Below are positions 47,767 to 56,997 of a stretch of 64,000 nt of DNA, in pieces (within the stretch, counting starts at the first letter, position 1; each line of letters starts with the position of its first letter). The notes beneath the pieces are model-generated. The model was not told the origin of the DNA. It made no database searches and saw only the letters and a program-made list of their open reading frames with translations. The translations under genes and the position numbers were made by a program. Source of the stretch: Bordetella petrii (lineage in GTDB: Bacteria; Pseudomonadota; Gammaproteobacteria; Burkholderiales; Burkholderiaceae_B); assembly GCA_017745595.1 (NCBI GenBank), contig WMBV01000006.1:124001-188000 (forward strand). Reading direction: 5' to 3'.

Positions 47767-48798
47767 TCAGCCGGCGCGGCGTTCTTTGCCGAACACCGAG
47801 CGGTACGCCAGCAGGTTGAAGATCAATACCACCGGCACCCCGATCACGGCGCCGGCCAGCACCAGCCGCATCGACGCGATCGAGGCCGTGCCGTCCCACA
47901 GGGTCATGTCGTCCAGGATCAGGTACGGAAACAGGCTGTAGGCCAGGCCGGCCAGCATCAGCAGATACAGCACCACGCACAGCACGAACGGCAGCCAGCT
48001 GTGCTGCTCGCCCCGGCCCGGCACGCGGGCCAGCCGCAGCTCGGCGCTGGAAAAGCACAGCAGCATCAGCACCCACACCAGCACGGCCACCACCAGGCCG
48101 CCCGGATTGCTCCATTTATAGAAAATGCCGGCATTGGCCAGGCCCAACATGACCGAGACGGCCACCATGCCCACCGCCGTCCAGCGGATGGAATGGCGCG
48201 CCCAGCGCGCGGCGCGGCGCTGCAGTTCGCCGTCGACCCGCATCACCAGCCAGGCGGCGCCCAGCAAGACATAGGCGGCCACCGCGCACAGGCCCATCAG
48301 CACGGCGAACCAGCCATAGCCGGCGGCCGTCTGGTAGCCGGTGGCGATGCGCCCCAGGATCATGCCCTGCCCGAACGCGGTGGCGACCGAGCCCAGCCAG
48401 AACCCCAGCACCCAGCGCGGCTTGAGTTCGGCGCGGGCGCGGATGCGGAACTCGAACGACACGCTGCGCAGCATCAGGCCCAGCGCCATCAGCGCCAGCG
48501 GGCCGTACAGCTTGCCGAACACCACGCCCCAGGCCAGCGGGAACGCCGAGGCGAACAGGCCGATGCCCAGCAATGGCCAGAATTCGTTGGCGTCGCGCCA
48601 GGGGCTGAGCAGCGTCATCATGCGCCCGCGTTCGTCGGCCGGCGCCAGCGGCAGCAGCATGCCCACCCCCAGGTCGAAGCCGTCGAGCACGATGCCCGCC
48701 GCGATCAGCAGGACCAGCAGCCCCATGAACACCAGCGGCATCCAGAAGGTCGGATCATTGGCATTGACGCCCAGCGAAGCGGCCAGCATCTCGATCAT
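47767..48798 (-). CDS. CydB-like membrane subunit
   Basis: A 343-residue inner-membrane protein of the cytochrome bd subunit II family with about nine helices. The first helix has LIAAGIVLDGFDLGVGMLLPL with the conserved Asp pair. WRDANEFW (usual WDGNQVW), LRSVSFEFR (usual FRPVGFDYR) and SLFPYLILDDMTLWDGTAS follow in order. CydB does not bind haem in known enzymes. It overlaps the cydA-like gene by four bases (ATGA). No cydX-like small gene was seen downstream. Its partner lacks haem ligands, so the function of the pair is uncertain. Confidence 0.85.
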   Translation of the reverse strand: MIEMLAASLGVNANDPTFWMPLVFMGLLVLLIAAGIVLDGFDLGVGMLLPLAPADERGRMMTLLSPWRDANEFWPLLGIGLFASAFPLAWGVVFGKLYGPLALMALGLMLRSVSFEFRIRARAELKPRWVLGFWLGSVATAFGQGMILGRIATGYQTAAGYGWFAVLMGLCAVAAYVLLGAAWLVMRVDGELQRRAARWARHSIRWTAVGMVAVSVMLGLANAGIFYKWSNPGGLVVAVLVWVLMLLCFSSAELRLARVPGRGEQHSWLPFVLCVVLYLLMLAGLAYSLFPYLILDDMTLWDGTASIASMRLVLAGAVIGVPVVLIFNLLAYRSVFGKERRAG

Positions 48799-50138
48799 TG
48801 GGGCGACCCTCCGGGTTTGCGCACCGGCACCACGCCGTAGCGGGCGGCATGGAACAGCATGCCGTTGAACGCGGCCACCAGCGTGGCGTACAGAATCAGG
48901 TAGCCGGCCAGGCTGGCCCCCAGTACCGCGGTGCTGGCGGTACCCAGCACTTCGGACTGGGTGATGGTGGCATTGACGGCGTAGGGCTGCATGCCCGCCA
49001 GCGAGAACACGCCCCCCGCCAGCACCGCCAGGCCGCCGGCATACAGCGTGGCGACGATCACGCGCAGCCACCAGGGCGGCAGCAGCGAAGGGTCGAGGCC
49101 GCGCCGCGCGGTCAGCGCCAGCGTCAGGCACGACACCAGCAGCATCGCTGCTCCCAGCAGCAGCACCACGCGCAGCGCCCAGAATGTCAGCGGCACGGGC
49201 GGCTGCATGCCCGAGAACTTGTCCAGTCCCTGGTACACGCCCTGCGGATCGCGGCCCAGCCATTCGCCGCCTACCCCGGGCAGCGCCAGCGCGGCCCGGT
49301 TGGCCTGGGCCTTGGCATCGGGCCAGCCGAACAGGACCCAGCCCGGCGCCGTGCCGCTGTGCCAATAGCCCGCGGCGGCGGCCGCCTTGGCGGGCTGGTG
49401 TTCGGCCATGACCCGCCCGGCGCCGTCGAGCACCGGCATTTGCAGCAGCGCGGCCGCCACCGCGACCACCAGGGCCGTCTTGAAGGCGCAGCGCTCGCCG
49501 TCGTCGAGCCGGCGCCGCAGCGCCTGCAGCGCGGTCACGCCCAGGATCAGGAAGGCGGCCGCCAGGGCCGACCACAGCGCCATCAGCCCCAGATTCCAGG
49601 CCAGCGAGGGGTTGAAGATGACGGCATGCCAGTCGTAGACCTGGTAGCGCGCGTCGATGAGCGTGGCGCCGGCCGGGGTCTGCACCCATGATTGCAGCGC
49701 CAGCACCCAGAACAGCGTCGCCGCCTGCCCCACCGCCACCATGAACACGGCCAGCGTGTGGACGCGGGCGGACACGCGCCGCTGGCCGAACAGCATGACC
49801 CCGAGGAAGCAGGATTTCAGGATGAAGACCGACAGCACGCCGAAGCCGATGAGCGGGCCGGCCACATTGCCGATCTTGTCCATCAGGCCGGGCCAGAGGC
49901 TGCCCAGCTGGATCAGCACGGGCAGCGCGGCCGCCAGGCTCAGCACGAACGACAGGGCGAAAAACCGCACCCAGAACCGGTAGGCGGCCGTCCACCCCGG
50001 CAGGCCGGTACGGTGCGCGCGCAGCTTGAAAAACAGCAGCAGCCAGGACAGGGCCAGCGCCAGGGCCATGAACAAGGCCAGGAAACTGAGGCTGGCGGTG
50101 AACTGGATGCGGGCCAGTAGCAGGGGGACAATATCCAT
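48795..50138 (-). CDS. CydA-like protein lacking all haem ligands
   Basis: A 447-residue membrane protein clearly related to cytochrome bd subunit I: DIVPLLLARIQF start, AVGQAATLFWVLALQSWVQTPAG and FNPSLAWNLGLMALWSALAAAFLILG align with E. coli CydA ([48 protein letters not shown]). At the ligand positions it has Leu20 (E. coli His19), Leu185 (His186) and Val325 (Met393); Glu99 and Glu107 are Phe99 and Leu107/Lys108; GRQPW is GMQPY. About nine helices are kept; the Q-loop lysine of QPAK is retained. It probably cannot bind haem b558, b595 or d. Start at ATG 50138; stop overlaps cydB. Confidence 0.8.
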   Translation of the reverse strand: MDIVPLLLARIQFTASLSFLALFMALALALSWLLLFFKLRAHRTGLPGWTAAYRFWVRFFALSFVLSLAAALPVLIQLGSLWPGLMDKIGNVAGPLIGFGVLSVFILKSCFLGVMLFGQRRVSARVHTLAVFMVAVGQAATLFWVLALQSWVQTPAGATLIDARYQVYDWHAVIFNPSLAWNLGLMALWSALAAAFLILGVTALQALRRRLDDGERCAFKTALVVAVAAALLQMPVLDGAGRVMAEHQPAKAAAAAGYWHSGTAPGWVLFGWPDAKAQANRAALALPGVGGEWLGRDPQGVYQGLDKFSGMQPPVPLTFWALRVVLLLGAAMLLVSCLTLALTARRGLDPSLLPPWWLRVIVATLYAGGLAVLAGGVFSLAGMQPYAVNATITQSEVLGTASTAVLGASLAGYLILYATLVAAFNGMLFHAARYGVVPVRKPGGSPQ

Positions 50139-50254
50139 GATGGCCGGTAGTGTAGAGCCTGTTTTGCGATGACGGGGACGGGTTCGCAAAGGCATTGGGG
50201 TGCGAACGTGGCAAAATTGACGCTTTGCCGCTGCTTTTTTCCCATTCCTCGAGC

Positions 50255-52018
50255 ATGACCACCGCCCCGACGCCGCCTGCCGCTACCAATTTCCTGCGCA
50301 ATATCATCGAAGATGACCTGCAGGCCGACCGCTTCCAGGGCAAGCGCTGGGCGGGCTCTCCCGGCCCGGCGTCGCTGCAGTCCCAGGGCGCGCCCGATCC
50401 GGCGCGCATCCGCACGCGCTTCCCGCCCGAGCCCAACGGCTATCTGCACATCGGCCATGCCAAGAGCATCTGCGTGAACTTCGGCCTGGCGCGCGAATAT
50501 GGCGGCGTGTGCCACCTGCGCTTCGACGACACCAACCCCGAGAAAGAAGACCAGGAATACGTCGACGCCATCATCGACGCCGTGCATTGGCTGGGCTTCG
50601 ACTGGAAGGCCGACGGCAACGACAACCTGTACTTCGCCAGCGACTACTTCGGCTACATGTACGAGTTCGCCCAGGCGCTGGTGCAGGCCGGCCACGCCTA
50701 CGTCGACGAACAATCGCCCGAGCAGATCCGCGCCAACCGCGGCACCCTGACCGAACCCGGGGTGGCCTCGCCCTGGCGCGAGCGCCCGGCCGCCGAGTCG
50801 CTGGCGCTGCTGGCCGAAATGCGCGACGGCAAGCATCCCGACGGCAGCCTGGTGCTGCGCGCCAAGATCGACATGGCCTCGCCCAACATCAACCTGCGGG
50901 ACCCGGTCATGTACCGGGTGCGCCACGCCACGCACCACCGCACCGGCAACGAGTGGTGCATCTATCCCATGTACAGCTGGGCGCATCCGGTCGAAGACGC
51001 GCTGGAAGGCATCACGCACAGCATCTGCACCCTCGAGTTCGAAGACCAGCGCCCCTTCTACGACTGGATCCTGGCGCGCCTGGCCGAACTGGGCAAGCTG
51101 GCCCGGCCGCTGCCGCGCCAGTACGAATTCGCCCGCCTGAACCTCACCTATGTGGTCACCAGCAAGCGCAAGCTGCTGCAACTGGTGCGCGAAGGCTACG
51201 TCGACGGCTGGGACGACCCGCGCATGCCCACCCTGTTCGGCATGCGCCGCCGCGGCTATACCCCGTCGGCCATCCGGCTGTTCTGCGACCGCACGGCGGT
51301 GTCCAAGTCCGATTCGCGCATCGACTACAGCCTGCTCGAACAGGCCGTGCGCGACGACCTGGACCCCCGCGCGGCGCGTTCGGTGGCGGTGCTGGACCCG
51401 CTGAAGCTGGTCATCACCAATTATCCCGCCGGCCAGGAAGAAGCCTGCTCGGCGCCGCGCAACCCGCACGATCCGGACGCGGGATCGCGCCAGTTTCCCT
51501 TCACGCGCGAACTCTGGATCGAGCGCGACGACTTCCGCGAAGAAGCGCCCAAGAAATACTTCCGCCTGTTCCCGGGCAACACGGTGCGCCTGAAATACGG
51601 TTACGTCGTGCGCTGCACCGGCTTTACCAAAGACGAGTCCGGCCGGGTCACCGAGGTGCAGGCCGAATACCTGCCCGACACCAAAAGCGGCACCCCGGGC
51701 GCCGACAGCGTCAAGGTCAAGGGCAACATCACCTGGGTCAGCGCCGCCCATGCCGTGCCGGCCCGCGTGCACCTGTACGACCGCCTGTTCTCCGATCCGC
51801 ACCCCGATGCCGGCGACAAAGATTTCCTGGCCTGCCTGAACCCGAATTCGCGCCACACCATCGACGCCTGGCTGGAGCCCGGCACCGTGGCCGAACCGGG
51901 CGCCACCTGGCAATTCGAGCGGCTGGGCTATTTCACGGTAGACAGCAAAGATTCCACGCCCGAGGCGCCGGTGCTCAACCGCATCGTCACGCTGCGCGAT
52001 TCCTGGGCCACGGCCTGA
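50255..52018 (+). CDS. glnS: Glutaminyl-tRNA synthetase
   Basis: A 587-residue class I synthetase charging tRNA-Gln. The HIGH box is [40 protein letters not shown] follows, and the KMSKS box reads [13 protein letters not shown]. The C-terminal beta-barrels for anticodon binding are complete. ATG 50255 ([22 protein letters not shown]) chosen because residues 10 onward match the family. Divergent from the cydA-like gene (116 bp). Confidence 0.96.
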   Translation: MTTAPTPPAATNFLRNIIEDDLQADRFQGKRWAGSPGPASLQSQGAPDPARIRTRFPPEPNGYLHIGHAKSICVNFGLAREYGGVCHLRFDDTNPEKEDQEYVDAIIDAVHWLGFDWKADGNDNLYFASDYFGYMYEFAQALVQAGHAYVDEQSPEQIRANRGTLTEPGVASPWRERPAAESLALLAEMRDGKHPDGSLVLRAKIDMASPNINLRDPVMYRVRHATHHRTGNEWCIYPMYSWAHPVEDALEGITHSICTLEFEDQRPFYDWILARLAELGKLARPLPRQYEFARLNLTYVVTSKRKLLQLVREGYVDGWDDPRMPTLFGMRRRGYTPSAIRLFCDRTAVSKSDSRIDYSLLEQAVRDDLDPRAARSVAVLDPLKLVITNYPAGQEEACSAPRNPHDPDAGSRQFPFTRELWIERDDFREEAPKKYFRLFPGNTVRLKYGYVVRCTGFTKDESGRVTEVQAEYLPDTKSGTPGADSVKVKGNITWVSAAHAVPARVHLYDRLFSDPHPDAGDKDFLACLNPNSRHTIDAWLEPGTVAEPGATWQFERLGYFTVDSKDSTPEAPVLNRIVTLRDSWATA

Positions 52019-52031
52019 TTTCCGTCCGACC

Positions 52032-52931
52032 ATGACTACTGATTCTCTCGCCCTGGATTTCAAGAGCGCCACGCTGTATGCCATACGCGTGGTCTTGCAC
52101 AGCGCCGATCTCGGCCGCCTGACCGCCGCGCTGGACCGGCGCATGGCCGACGCCGGCAGCTTCTTCGAAAACGAGCCCGTGGTCATCGACGCCAGCCGCG
52201 TCGACACGCCGGTCGACTGGCCCGCCCTGCTGGCGGCCCTGCGCGGCCACAACCTGCCGCCCATCGGGGTGGTGGCCGAAGGCGCCAACCTGCAGGCGGC
52301 CCAGGCCGCCGGCCTGGCGGCGGTGGAATTGTCCACGCCCCCGGCGCGCCCCGCCCCCACGGTGGAAACCGCGCCGCCCAACGACATGGCCACTCCGGTG
52401 CCCGCCGTGCCGGCCGCCGCCCTGGAAACCGGCGGCGCGGCCGCCGACGACAGCGCCGAGCCGGTCCCGGCCGAAGCCGCCGCCGAAGCCGCCGAGGCCG
52501 CCCCGCCCGGCAAACCGGGCAAACCGGGCAAATCGGCCGCCAAATCGGCCGAGCCCGCCGCCCAGCCCGCTGCGCCGGCGCCGGCGCAGCCCCCCGCCTC
52601 GGCGCTGGTCATCACGAAACCGCTGCGCTCGGGCCAGCGCGTGTACGCGCGCCATACCGACCTGGTGGTCATCGGCATGGTCAGCCAGGGCGCCGAGGTC
52701 ATCGCCGACGGCAATGTGCACGTATACGGGCCGCTGCGCGGCAAGGCCATGGCGGGCGCGCGCGGCGACACGTCGGCGCGCATCTTCACCACCCAGCTCG
52801 ATGCCGAGCTGCTGGCCGTGGCCGGCGTCTACCGCGTGGTGGAAGCCAGGCTCGACAGCACGCTGCACAACCAGCCCGCGCTGGTGCACCTGGACGGCGA
52901 GACGCTGCGCATCGAGGCCTTGAAAAAATAA
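52032..52931 (+). CDS. minC: Septum site-determining protein MinC
   Basis: A 299-residue FtsZ inhibitor. The N-terminal domain ([30 protein letters not shown]) and C-terminal beta-helix ([54 protein letters not shown]) are conserved. Between them (about residues 110-195) is an unusually long Ala/Pro/Glu-rich linker with [16 protein letters not shown]. Only 13 bases after glnS and followed by minD. Confidence 0.95.
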   Translation: MTTDSLALDFKSATLYAIRVVLHSADLGRLTAALDRRMADAGSFFENEPVVIDASRVDTPVDWPALLAALRGHNLPPIGVVAEGANLQAAQAAGLAAVELSTPPARPAPTVETAPPNDMATPVPAVPAAALETGGAAADDSAEPVPAEAAAEAAEAAPPGKPGKPGKSAAKSAEPAAQPAAPAPAQPPASALVITKPLRSGQRVYARHTDLVVIGMVSQGAEVIADGNVHVYGPLRGKAMAGARGDTSARIFTTQLDAELLAVAGVYRVVEARLDSTLHNQPALVHLDGETLRIEALKK

Positions 52932-52974
52932 GCGCCTCCGGCGCGCCGGCACGTCTACATCTTGTAAGAAGCCT

Positions 52975-52992
52975 TACAGAGGCTTTTTGCTT
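52975..52992 (+). terminator. Weak hairpin between minC and minD
   Basis: AAGCC and GGCTT arms with a 7-base loop followed by TTTT. Too weak to be a full terminator; it may attenuate readthrough so that minDE have their own promoter. Confidence 0.35.
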
Positions 52993-53033
52993 TACGATAA
53001 CGCGATTTATTCGAACATAAGGGTTAAATGGTC

Positions 53034-53849
53034 ATGACACGTATTGTTGTGGTGACTTCCGGCAAGGGCGGGGTGGGCAAGACCACCAGCAGCGCCAGCT
53101 TTTCGGCCGGTCTGGCCATGCGCGGCCACAAGACGGCCGTCATCGATTTCGACGTCGGCCTGCGCAACCTGGATCTCATCATGGGCTGCGAGCGCCGCGT
53201 CGTGTATGACTTCGTCAACGTGATCCAGGGCGAAGCTTCGCTCAAGCAAGCGCTGATCAAAGACAAGCAGCTCGAAAACCTGTTCATCCTGCCGGCTTCG
53301 CAAACCCGCGACAAAGACGCCCTTACTCAGGAAGGCGTGGCCAAGGTCATCGAAGACCTGAAAGAAATGGGCTTCGAATACATCGTCTGCGATTCGCCGG
53401 CCGGCATCGAAACGGGCGCGCTCATGGCCGCCTACTTCGCCGACGACGCGCTGGTGGTCACCAACCCCGAAGTCTCGTCGGTGCGCGACTCCGACCGCAT
53501 CCTGGGCATCCTGGCCGCCAAGTCGCGCCGCGCCATCGAAGGCGACGAGCCCGTCAAGGAATTCCTGCTGCTCACGCGCTACAGCCCCAAGCGCGTCAAC
53601 GACGGCGAAATGCTGTCGCTGACCGACATCGAAGACATCCTACGCATCAAGCTGATCGGCGTGATTCCCGAATCCGAAGCCGTGCTGCAGGCCTCGAACC
53701 AGGGCCTGCCCGCCATCCACCTGCGCGACACCGACGTGGCCGAAGCCTACAAAGACGTGGTGGCCCGCTACCTGGGCGAAGAAAAGCCGCTGCGCTTCGT
53801 CGACTACGAAAAACCCGGCCTGTTCAAGCGCCTGTTCGGAGGGAAGTAA
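53034..53849 (+). CDS. minD: Septum site-determining ATPase MinD
   Basis: A 271-residue membrane-associated ATPase. Deviant Walker A VVTSGKGGVGKTTSSAS at residues 7-20, switch I DFDVGLRNLDL, switch II DSPAGIE, and a C-terminal amphipathic membrane helix (PGLFKRLFGGK). ATG 53034 gives the conserved MTRIVVVTSGKGG start; an ATG at 53028 adds two residues and sits nearer to AAGGG. Confidence 0.97.
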   Translation: MTRIVVVTSGKGGVGKTTSSASFSAGLAMRGHKTAVIDFDVGLRNLDLIMGCERRVVYDFVNVIQGEASLKQALIKDKQLENLFILPASQTRDKDALTQEGVAKVIEDLKEMGFEYIVCDSPAGIETGALMAAYFADDALVVTNPEVSSVRDSDRILGILAAKSRRAIEGDEPVKEFLLLTRYSPKRVNDGEMLSLTDIEDILRIKLIGVIPESEAVLQASNQGLPAIHLRDTDVAEAYKDVVARYLGEEKPLRFVDYEKPGLFKRLFGGK

Positions 53850-53852
53850 GCA

Positions 53853-54113
53853 ATGTCCTTCCTGTCGTTTCTGCTCGGCCAGAAAAAAACCTCGGCGGTC
53901 GTCGCCAAAGAGCGCCTGCAAATCATCCTAGCCCACGAACGCTCGGGCCGCGGCGCGTCGCCCGACTACCTGCCGCAACTGCAGCAAGAACTGGTCGCCG
54001 TCATCTCCAAGTACGTGAACATCAATCCCGACGACATCAAGGTCCACCTGGAACGCCAGGAAACCCTTGAAGTGCTGGAAGTCAAGATCGAAATGCCGCA
54101 GAAGGAAGCCTGA
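53853..54113 (+). CDS. minE: Cell division topological specificity factor MinE
   Basis: An 86-residue protein that stimulates MinD ATPase to drive Min oscillation. N-terminal membrane helix ([30 protein letters not shown]) and C-terminal dimer domain ([31 protein letters not shown]). It starts three bases after minD. Confidence 0.97.
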   Translation: MSFLSFLLGQKKTSAVVAKERLQIILAHERSGRGASPDYLPQLQQELVAVISKYVNINPDDIKVHLERQETLEVLEVKIEMPQKEA

Positions 54114-54131
54114 CCCGGGCTGGCGGTATCC

Positions 54132-54168
54132 AAGCGCCCCGGCGGGCCACTGCCCGCCGGGGCGCTTT
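54132..54168. terminator. Strong bidirectional terminator after minE and the SDR gene
   Basis: AAGCGCCCCGGCGGGC and its perfect complement flank a CACT loop (16-base stem) and run into TTT. It sits between convergent minE and SDR genes, about equally close to both stops. Confidence 0.85.
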
Positions 54169-54185
54169 GCCGGCTGCAAGCCGGG

Positions 54186-54989
54186 TCAGTACTTCAGCGT
54201 GATGCCGCCGTCGACCACCAGTTCGATGCCGGTCACGTACCGGGATTCGTCCGAAGCCAGGTACAGCGCGGCGTGCGCCACGTCCCAGGCGTCGCCCATG
54301 TGCCCCATGGGCACCTGGCTATCGCGCTCGCGCCACATGCCCTCGACATCGCCCCCGGCATATTCCGCCGCCAGGCCGGCCGCGTGCTCGACCATCGGCG
54401 TCTTCATCAGGCCCGGCAGAATCGCGTTCACGCGCACCTTGTCCCTGGCGTATTCCACGGCCGTGGTCCGCGTCATGTGGTTCATGGCGGCCTTGGTGGT
54501 GGAATAGGTCACGTACGGCACGCCGGTATAGCGCAGCGACGCCACCGACGAGATATTGATGATCGATCCGCCGCCCTGGTCGCGCATGGCCGGGATGAAC
54601 TGCTTCATCGCCAGGAAGCAGCTTTTCAGGTTGATGGCATAGACGCGGTCCCATTCGCTTTCTTCGGTCTGCACCACGCCGCCGACACTGACAATGCCGA
54701 CGTTGTTGTTCAGGATATCCACCTTGCCGAACGCGGCCAGCGCCTGCTGCTGCACGGCCGCGATGTCGGCCAGCCGCGTGACGTCGGCCCGCAACGCCAT
54801 CGCCCGCCCGCCTTCTCCCTGGATGAGGCGAGCGGTTTCGTGGGCGGCCTCGAGGTTGATGTCGGCGCACACCACGCTGGCCCCCTCGCGCGCGAACAGC
54901 ACGGCGGCCGCCTTGCCGTTGCCCCAGCCCGCGCCGGCCGAGCCGGCCCCCATCACCACCGCCGTCTTGCCTTGCAGCCGTCCCGCCAT
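54186..54989 (-). CDS. Short-chain dehydrogenase/reductase
   Basis: A 267-residue oxidoreductase of the classical SDR family. The nucleotide motif is expanded, MGAGSAGAGWGNGKAAAVLF, instead of TGxxxGxG. NNNVG supplies the fourth-strand Asn, ISSVASL the catalytic Ser, and YVTYSTTKAAM the Tyr-x3-Lys. Acidic ADINLEA after strand 2 suggests NAD. Last gene of the minus-strand catabolic cluster; it may oxidise a 3-hydroxyacyl intermediate or the transported substrate, which is inferred from position. Confidence 0.87.
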   Translation of the reverse strand: MAGRLQGKTAVVMGAGSAGAGWGNGKAAAVLFAREGASVVCADINLEAAHETARLIQGEGGRAMALRADVTRLADIAAVQQQALAAFGKVDILNNNVGIVSVGGVVQTEESEWDRVYAINLKSCFLAMKQFIPAMRDQGGGSIINISSVASLRYTGVPYVTYSTTKAAMNHMTRTTAVEYARDKVRVNAILPGLMKTPMVEHAAGLAAEYAGGDVEGMWRERDSQVPMGHMGDAWDVAHAALYLASDESRYVTGIELVVDGGITLKY

Positions 54990-55017
54990 GTCAGTGCTCC
55001 TGTTAGTGCCGGCGCGT

Positions 55018-56337
55018 TCACTTGCCGAGCATGTTGTCCGGCAGCCACGTGACGATGACCGGAAAGAAGAAGAGGATCAGCGTGGTGACGATTTCCATCA
55101 TCACGAACCACCACGCGCCGCGGAATATCTGCGTCAGCGACGTGCCGCGGTCGATGCCGGCGATGACGTACACGTTCAAGCCCATGGGCGGCGTGATCAG
55201 GCCGATTTCGCACATTTTCACCGCCAGGATGCCGAACCAGATGGGGTCGTAGCCCAGCGACACGACGGTCGGGAACATGATGGGCAAGGTGATGACCAGC
55301 ATCGAAAAGGCATCCAGGAACATGCCTAGCGGAAAGTACACGGCCAGCAGCAGGAAGACCACGGCCAGCGGCGGCACGTCGGCTTCGACCACGGCGCCGG
55401 CGATCAGCTGCGGAATCTGCGCCAGGCTCAGGAAGTAGCTGAATATGCCGGCCCCGATCATGGTGAACAGGATCATCACCGTGGTCGTGATCGACGAGCG
55501 GCAGCTTTCCATCAGCCGGGCCTTCAGGAACGGCCGCGCCTGGCGCGAGGCCAGCAGCATCACGAAGGCGGCGAAGGCGCCGACCGCGCCGGCCTCGGTG
55601 GGCGTGACGAACCCCAGGTAAATGCCGCCCAGCACCACGACGAACAGCAGCAGCACCTGCCACGCGTCGGCCAGCGAAGCGATGCGCCGGCCCCAGCTTT
55701 CGGCGGGCACGGTGGCGCCGGCGGTAGCCGTGGCGCGGCTGATGATCCAGATGCCGGCCATGAAGACCAGGGTGGACAGAATGCCCGGGATCACGCCGGC
55801 GACCAGCATCTTGCCGGCCGACACCTCGGTCAGCGCGGCGTAGAAGATCAGCAGCACGCTGGGCGGGATCAGCACCCCCAGCACGCCGCCGGCCGCGACC
55901 GCGCCGGCCGACAGCCGGGGGTCGTACCCGGCCTTGCGCATCTCGGGAATGGCCACCGAGCCCACCGTGGCCGCCGTGGCCACGCTGGAGCCCGACGTGG
56001 CGGCAAAGCCCGCGCAGGTCAGGATGCTGGCCATGGCCAGGCCGCCCGGGCGGTGGCCCACCCACTTGCGCGCCACGCCGAACAGCTTCTGCCCCACCCC
56101 GGCATGGTGGGCAAAGGCCCCCATCAAGATGAACAATGGCACCACGGTCAGCAGGTACGAGGCCGACTGGTGATAAGAAAATGCCTTGAGGCGGTTCAGC
56201 ACGAAGGCCAGGTCCTCGATCATGACGATGCCGGCCACGCCGGCCAGCCCCAGGGCGGCGAAGACGGGAGTGCCGATCGCCATCAAGACGAAGATCAGGC
56301 AGGTGGCGACCGTGGTCGCGACTACGAAGTCATCCAT
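55018..56337 (-). CDS. dctM: TRAP transporter large permease (DctM)
   Basis: A 439-residue membrane protein of about 12 helices. It carries the DctM pattern LTVVPLFILMGAFAHHAGVGQKLFGVARKWVGHRPGGLAMASILTCAGFAATSGSSVATAATVGSVAIPEM, then IPPSVLLIFYAALTEVSAGKML and GLITPPMGLNVYVIAGI. It uses the Na+ gradient to take up the carboxylate delivered by DctP. 21 bases after dctQ. Confidence 0.93.
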   Translation of the reverse strand: MDDFVVATTVATCLIFVLMAIGTPVFAALGLAGVAGIVMIEDLAFVLNRLKAFSYHQSASYLLTVVPLFILMGAFAHHAGVGQKLFGVARKWVGHRPGGLAMASILTCAGFAATSGSSVATAATVGSVAIPEMRKAGYDPRLSAGAVAAGGVLGVLIPPSVLLIFYAALTEVSAGKMLVAGVIPGILSTLVFMAGIWIISRATATAGATVPAESWGRRIASLADAWQVLLLFVVVLGGIYLGFVTPTEAGAVGAFAAFVMLLASRQARPFLKARLMESCRSSITTTVMILFTMIGAGIFSYFLSLAQIPQLIAGAVVEADVPPLAVVFLLLAVYFPLGMFLDAFSMLVITLPIMFPTVVSLGYDPIWFGILAVKMCEIGLITPPMGLNVYVIAGIDRGTSLTQIFRGAWWFVMMEIVTTLILFFFPVIVTWLPDNMLGK

Positions 56338-56358
56338 GGTGGTTTCCCCAGGCGCCGC

Positions 56359-56907
56359 TCAGGGCTCGATCGGGGCGCAGGAGTCCGTCCCGGCCGGGGC
56401 GGATGCCTGCGCGGGCGCGCGGGGCTGTCCCCGCACGGCCACGTACAGCGTGTGAAAGGCGAGCTGCAGGAAGCCGAACCACAGGCCTGCCGCCAGCACG
56501 ATCTTGGCCCACCAGATGGGGAACTCGATGTAACCCCACCGGAATTCGCGGATGGCGAACGAGTGCGCCGCATCCTGCGTGGACGGCACCGCCAGGATCA
56601 GCAGCAGCAGCGCGGCGAAGCCCCACGACAGCGTTTCGGCGACGCGGGCGGCCCACGGCGGCATGCGCTCGACCAGCAGGGTGACGCGGATGTGCGCGTT
56701 GTCCAGCATGGTCCAGCCCAGGCCCAGGAACACCACCATCACCATGCTGAGTTCGGCCAGTTCGAACACGCCGGAGATCGGCCGCCCCCATATGCCCCGG
56801 GCCGCCGCGTCGAGCGTGGTGCCCAGCATCAGGAACATCAGGAACACCAGCGAAGCCATGCCGAACGCATTCGATACCGCTTTGAAGAAATTCTCGAGTT
56901 GCCGCAT
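56359..56907 (-). CDS. dctQ: TRAP transporter small permease (DctQ)
   Basis: A 182-residue membrane protein with four helices (AFGMASLVFLMFLMLGTTLDAAARGIWG, FELAELSMVMVVFLGLGWTMLDNAHIRV, ETLSWGFAALLLLILAVPST, WWAKIVLAAGLWFGFLQLAFHTLYVAV). It forms the transporter with DctM. The C-terminal tail is Ala/Pro-rich. Confidence 0.9.
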   Translation of the reverse strand: MRQLENFFKAVSNAFGMASLVFLMFLMLGTTLDAAARGIWGRPISGVFELAELSMVMVVFLGLGWTMLDNAHIRVTLLVERMPPWAARVAETLSWGFAALLLLILAVPSTQDAAHSFAIREFRWGYIEFPIWWAKIVLAAGLWFGFLQLAFHTLYVAVRGQPRAPAQASAPAGTDSCAPIEP

Positions 56908-56938
56908 GCGGCCCTCCTATCGAGGTTGCGTCCGCGCC

Positions 56939-56983
56939 GGGCCGGCGCCACGCGCCGCGCGGCGCGCGGCGTGGGCCCGGCCC
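56939..56983 (-). promoter_or_regulatory. Large intergenic hairpin between dctP and dctQ
   Basis: An outer stem (GGGCCGGC with CCGGCCC) encloses an inner GC-rich imperfect palindrome (CCACGCGCCGCGC facing GGCGCGCGGCGTGG). Placed just after dctP, it could protect the dctP message from 3' decay so that the binding protein is made in excess over the permeases. Confidence 0.5.
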
Positions 56984-56997
56984 GCGACGGACGGCGG

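Noticed and set aside
47767-50436. A continuous minus-strand frame that would fuse the cydA-like and cydB-like genes
   Set aside because: Only the cydB part is in that frame. The cydA-like protein is in another frame with its own start and stop, and the two overlap by ATGA.
49940-52792. Open frame of about 950 codons antisense to glnS and minC
   Set aside because: glnS and minC on the other strand have all family motifs; the antisense product has none.
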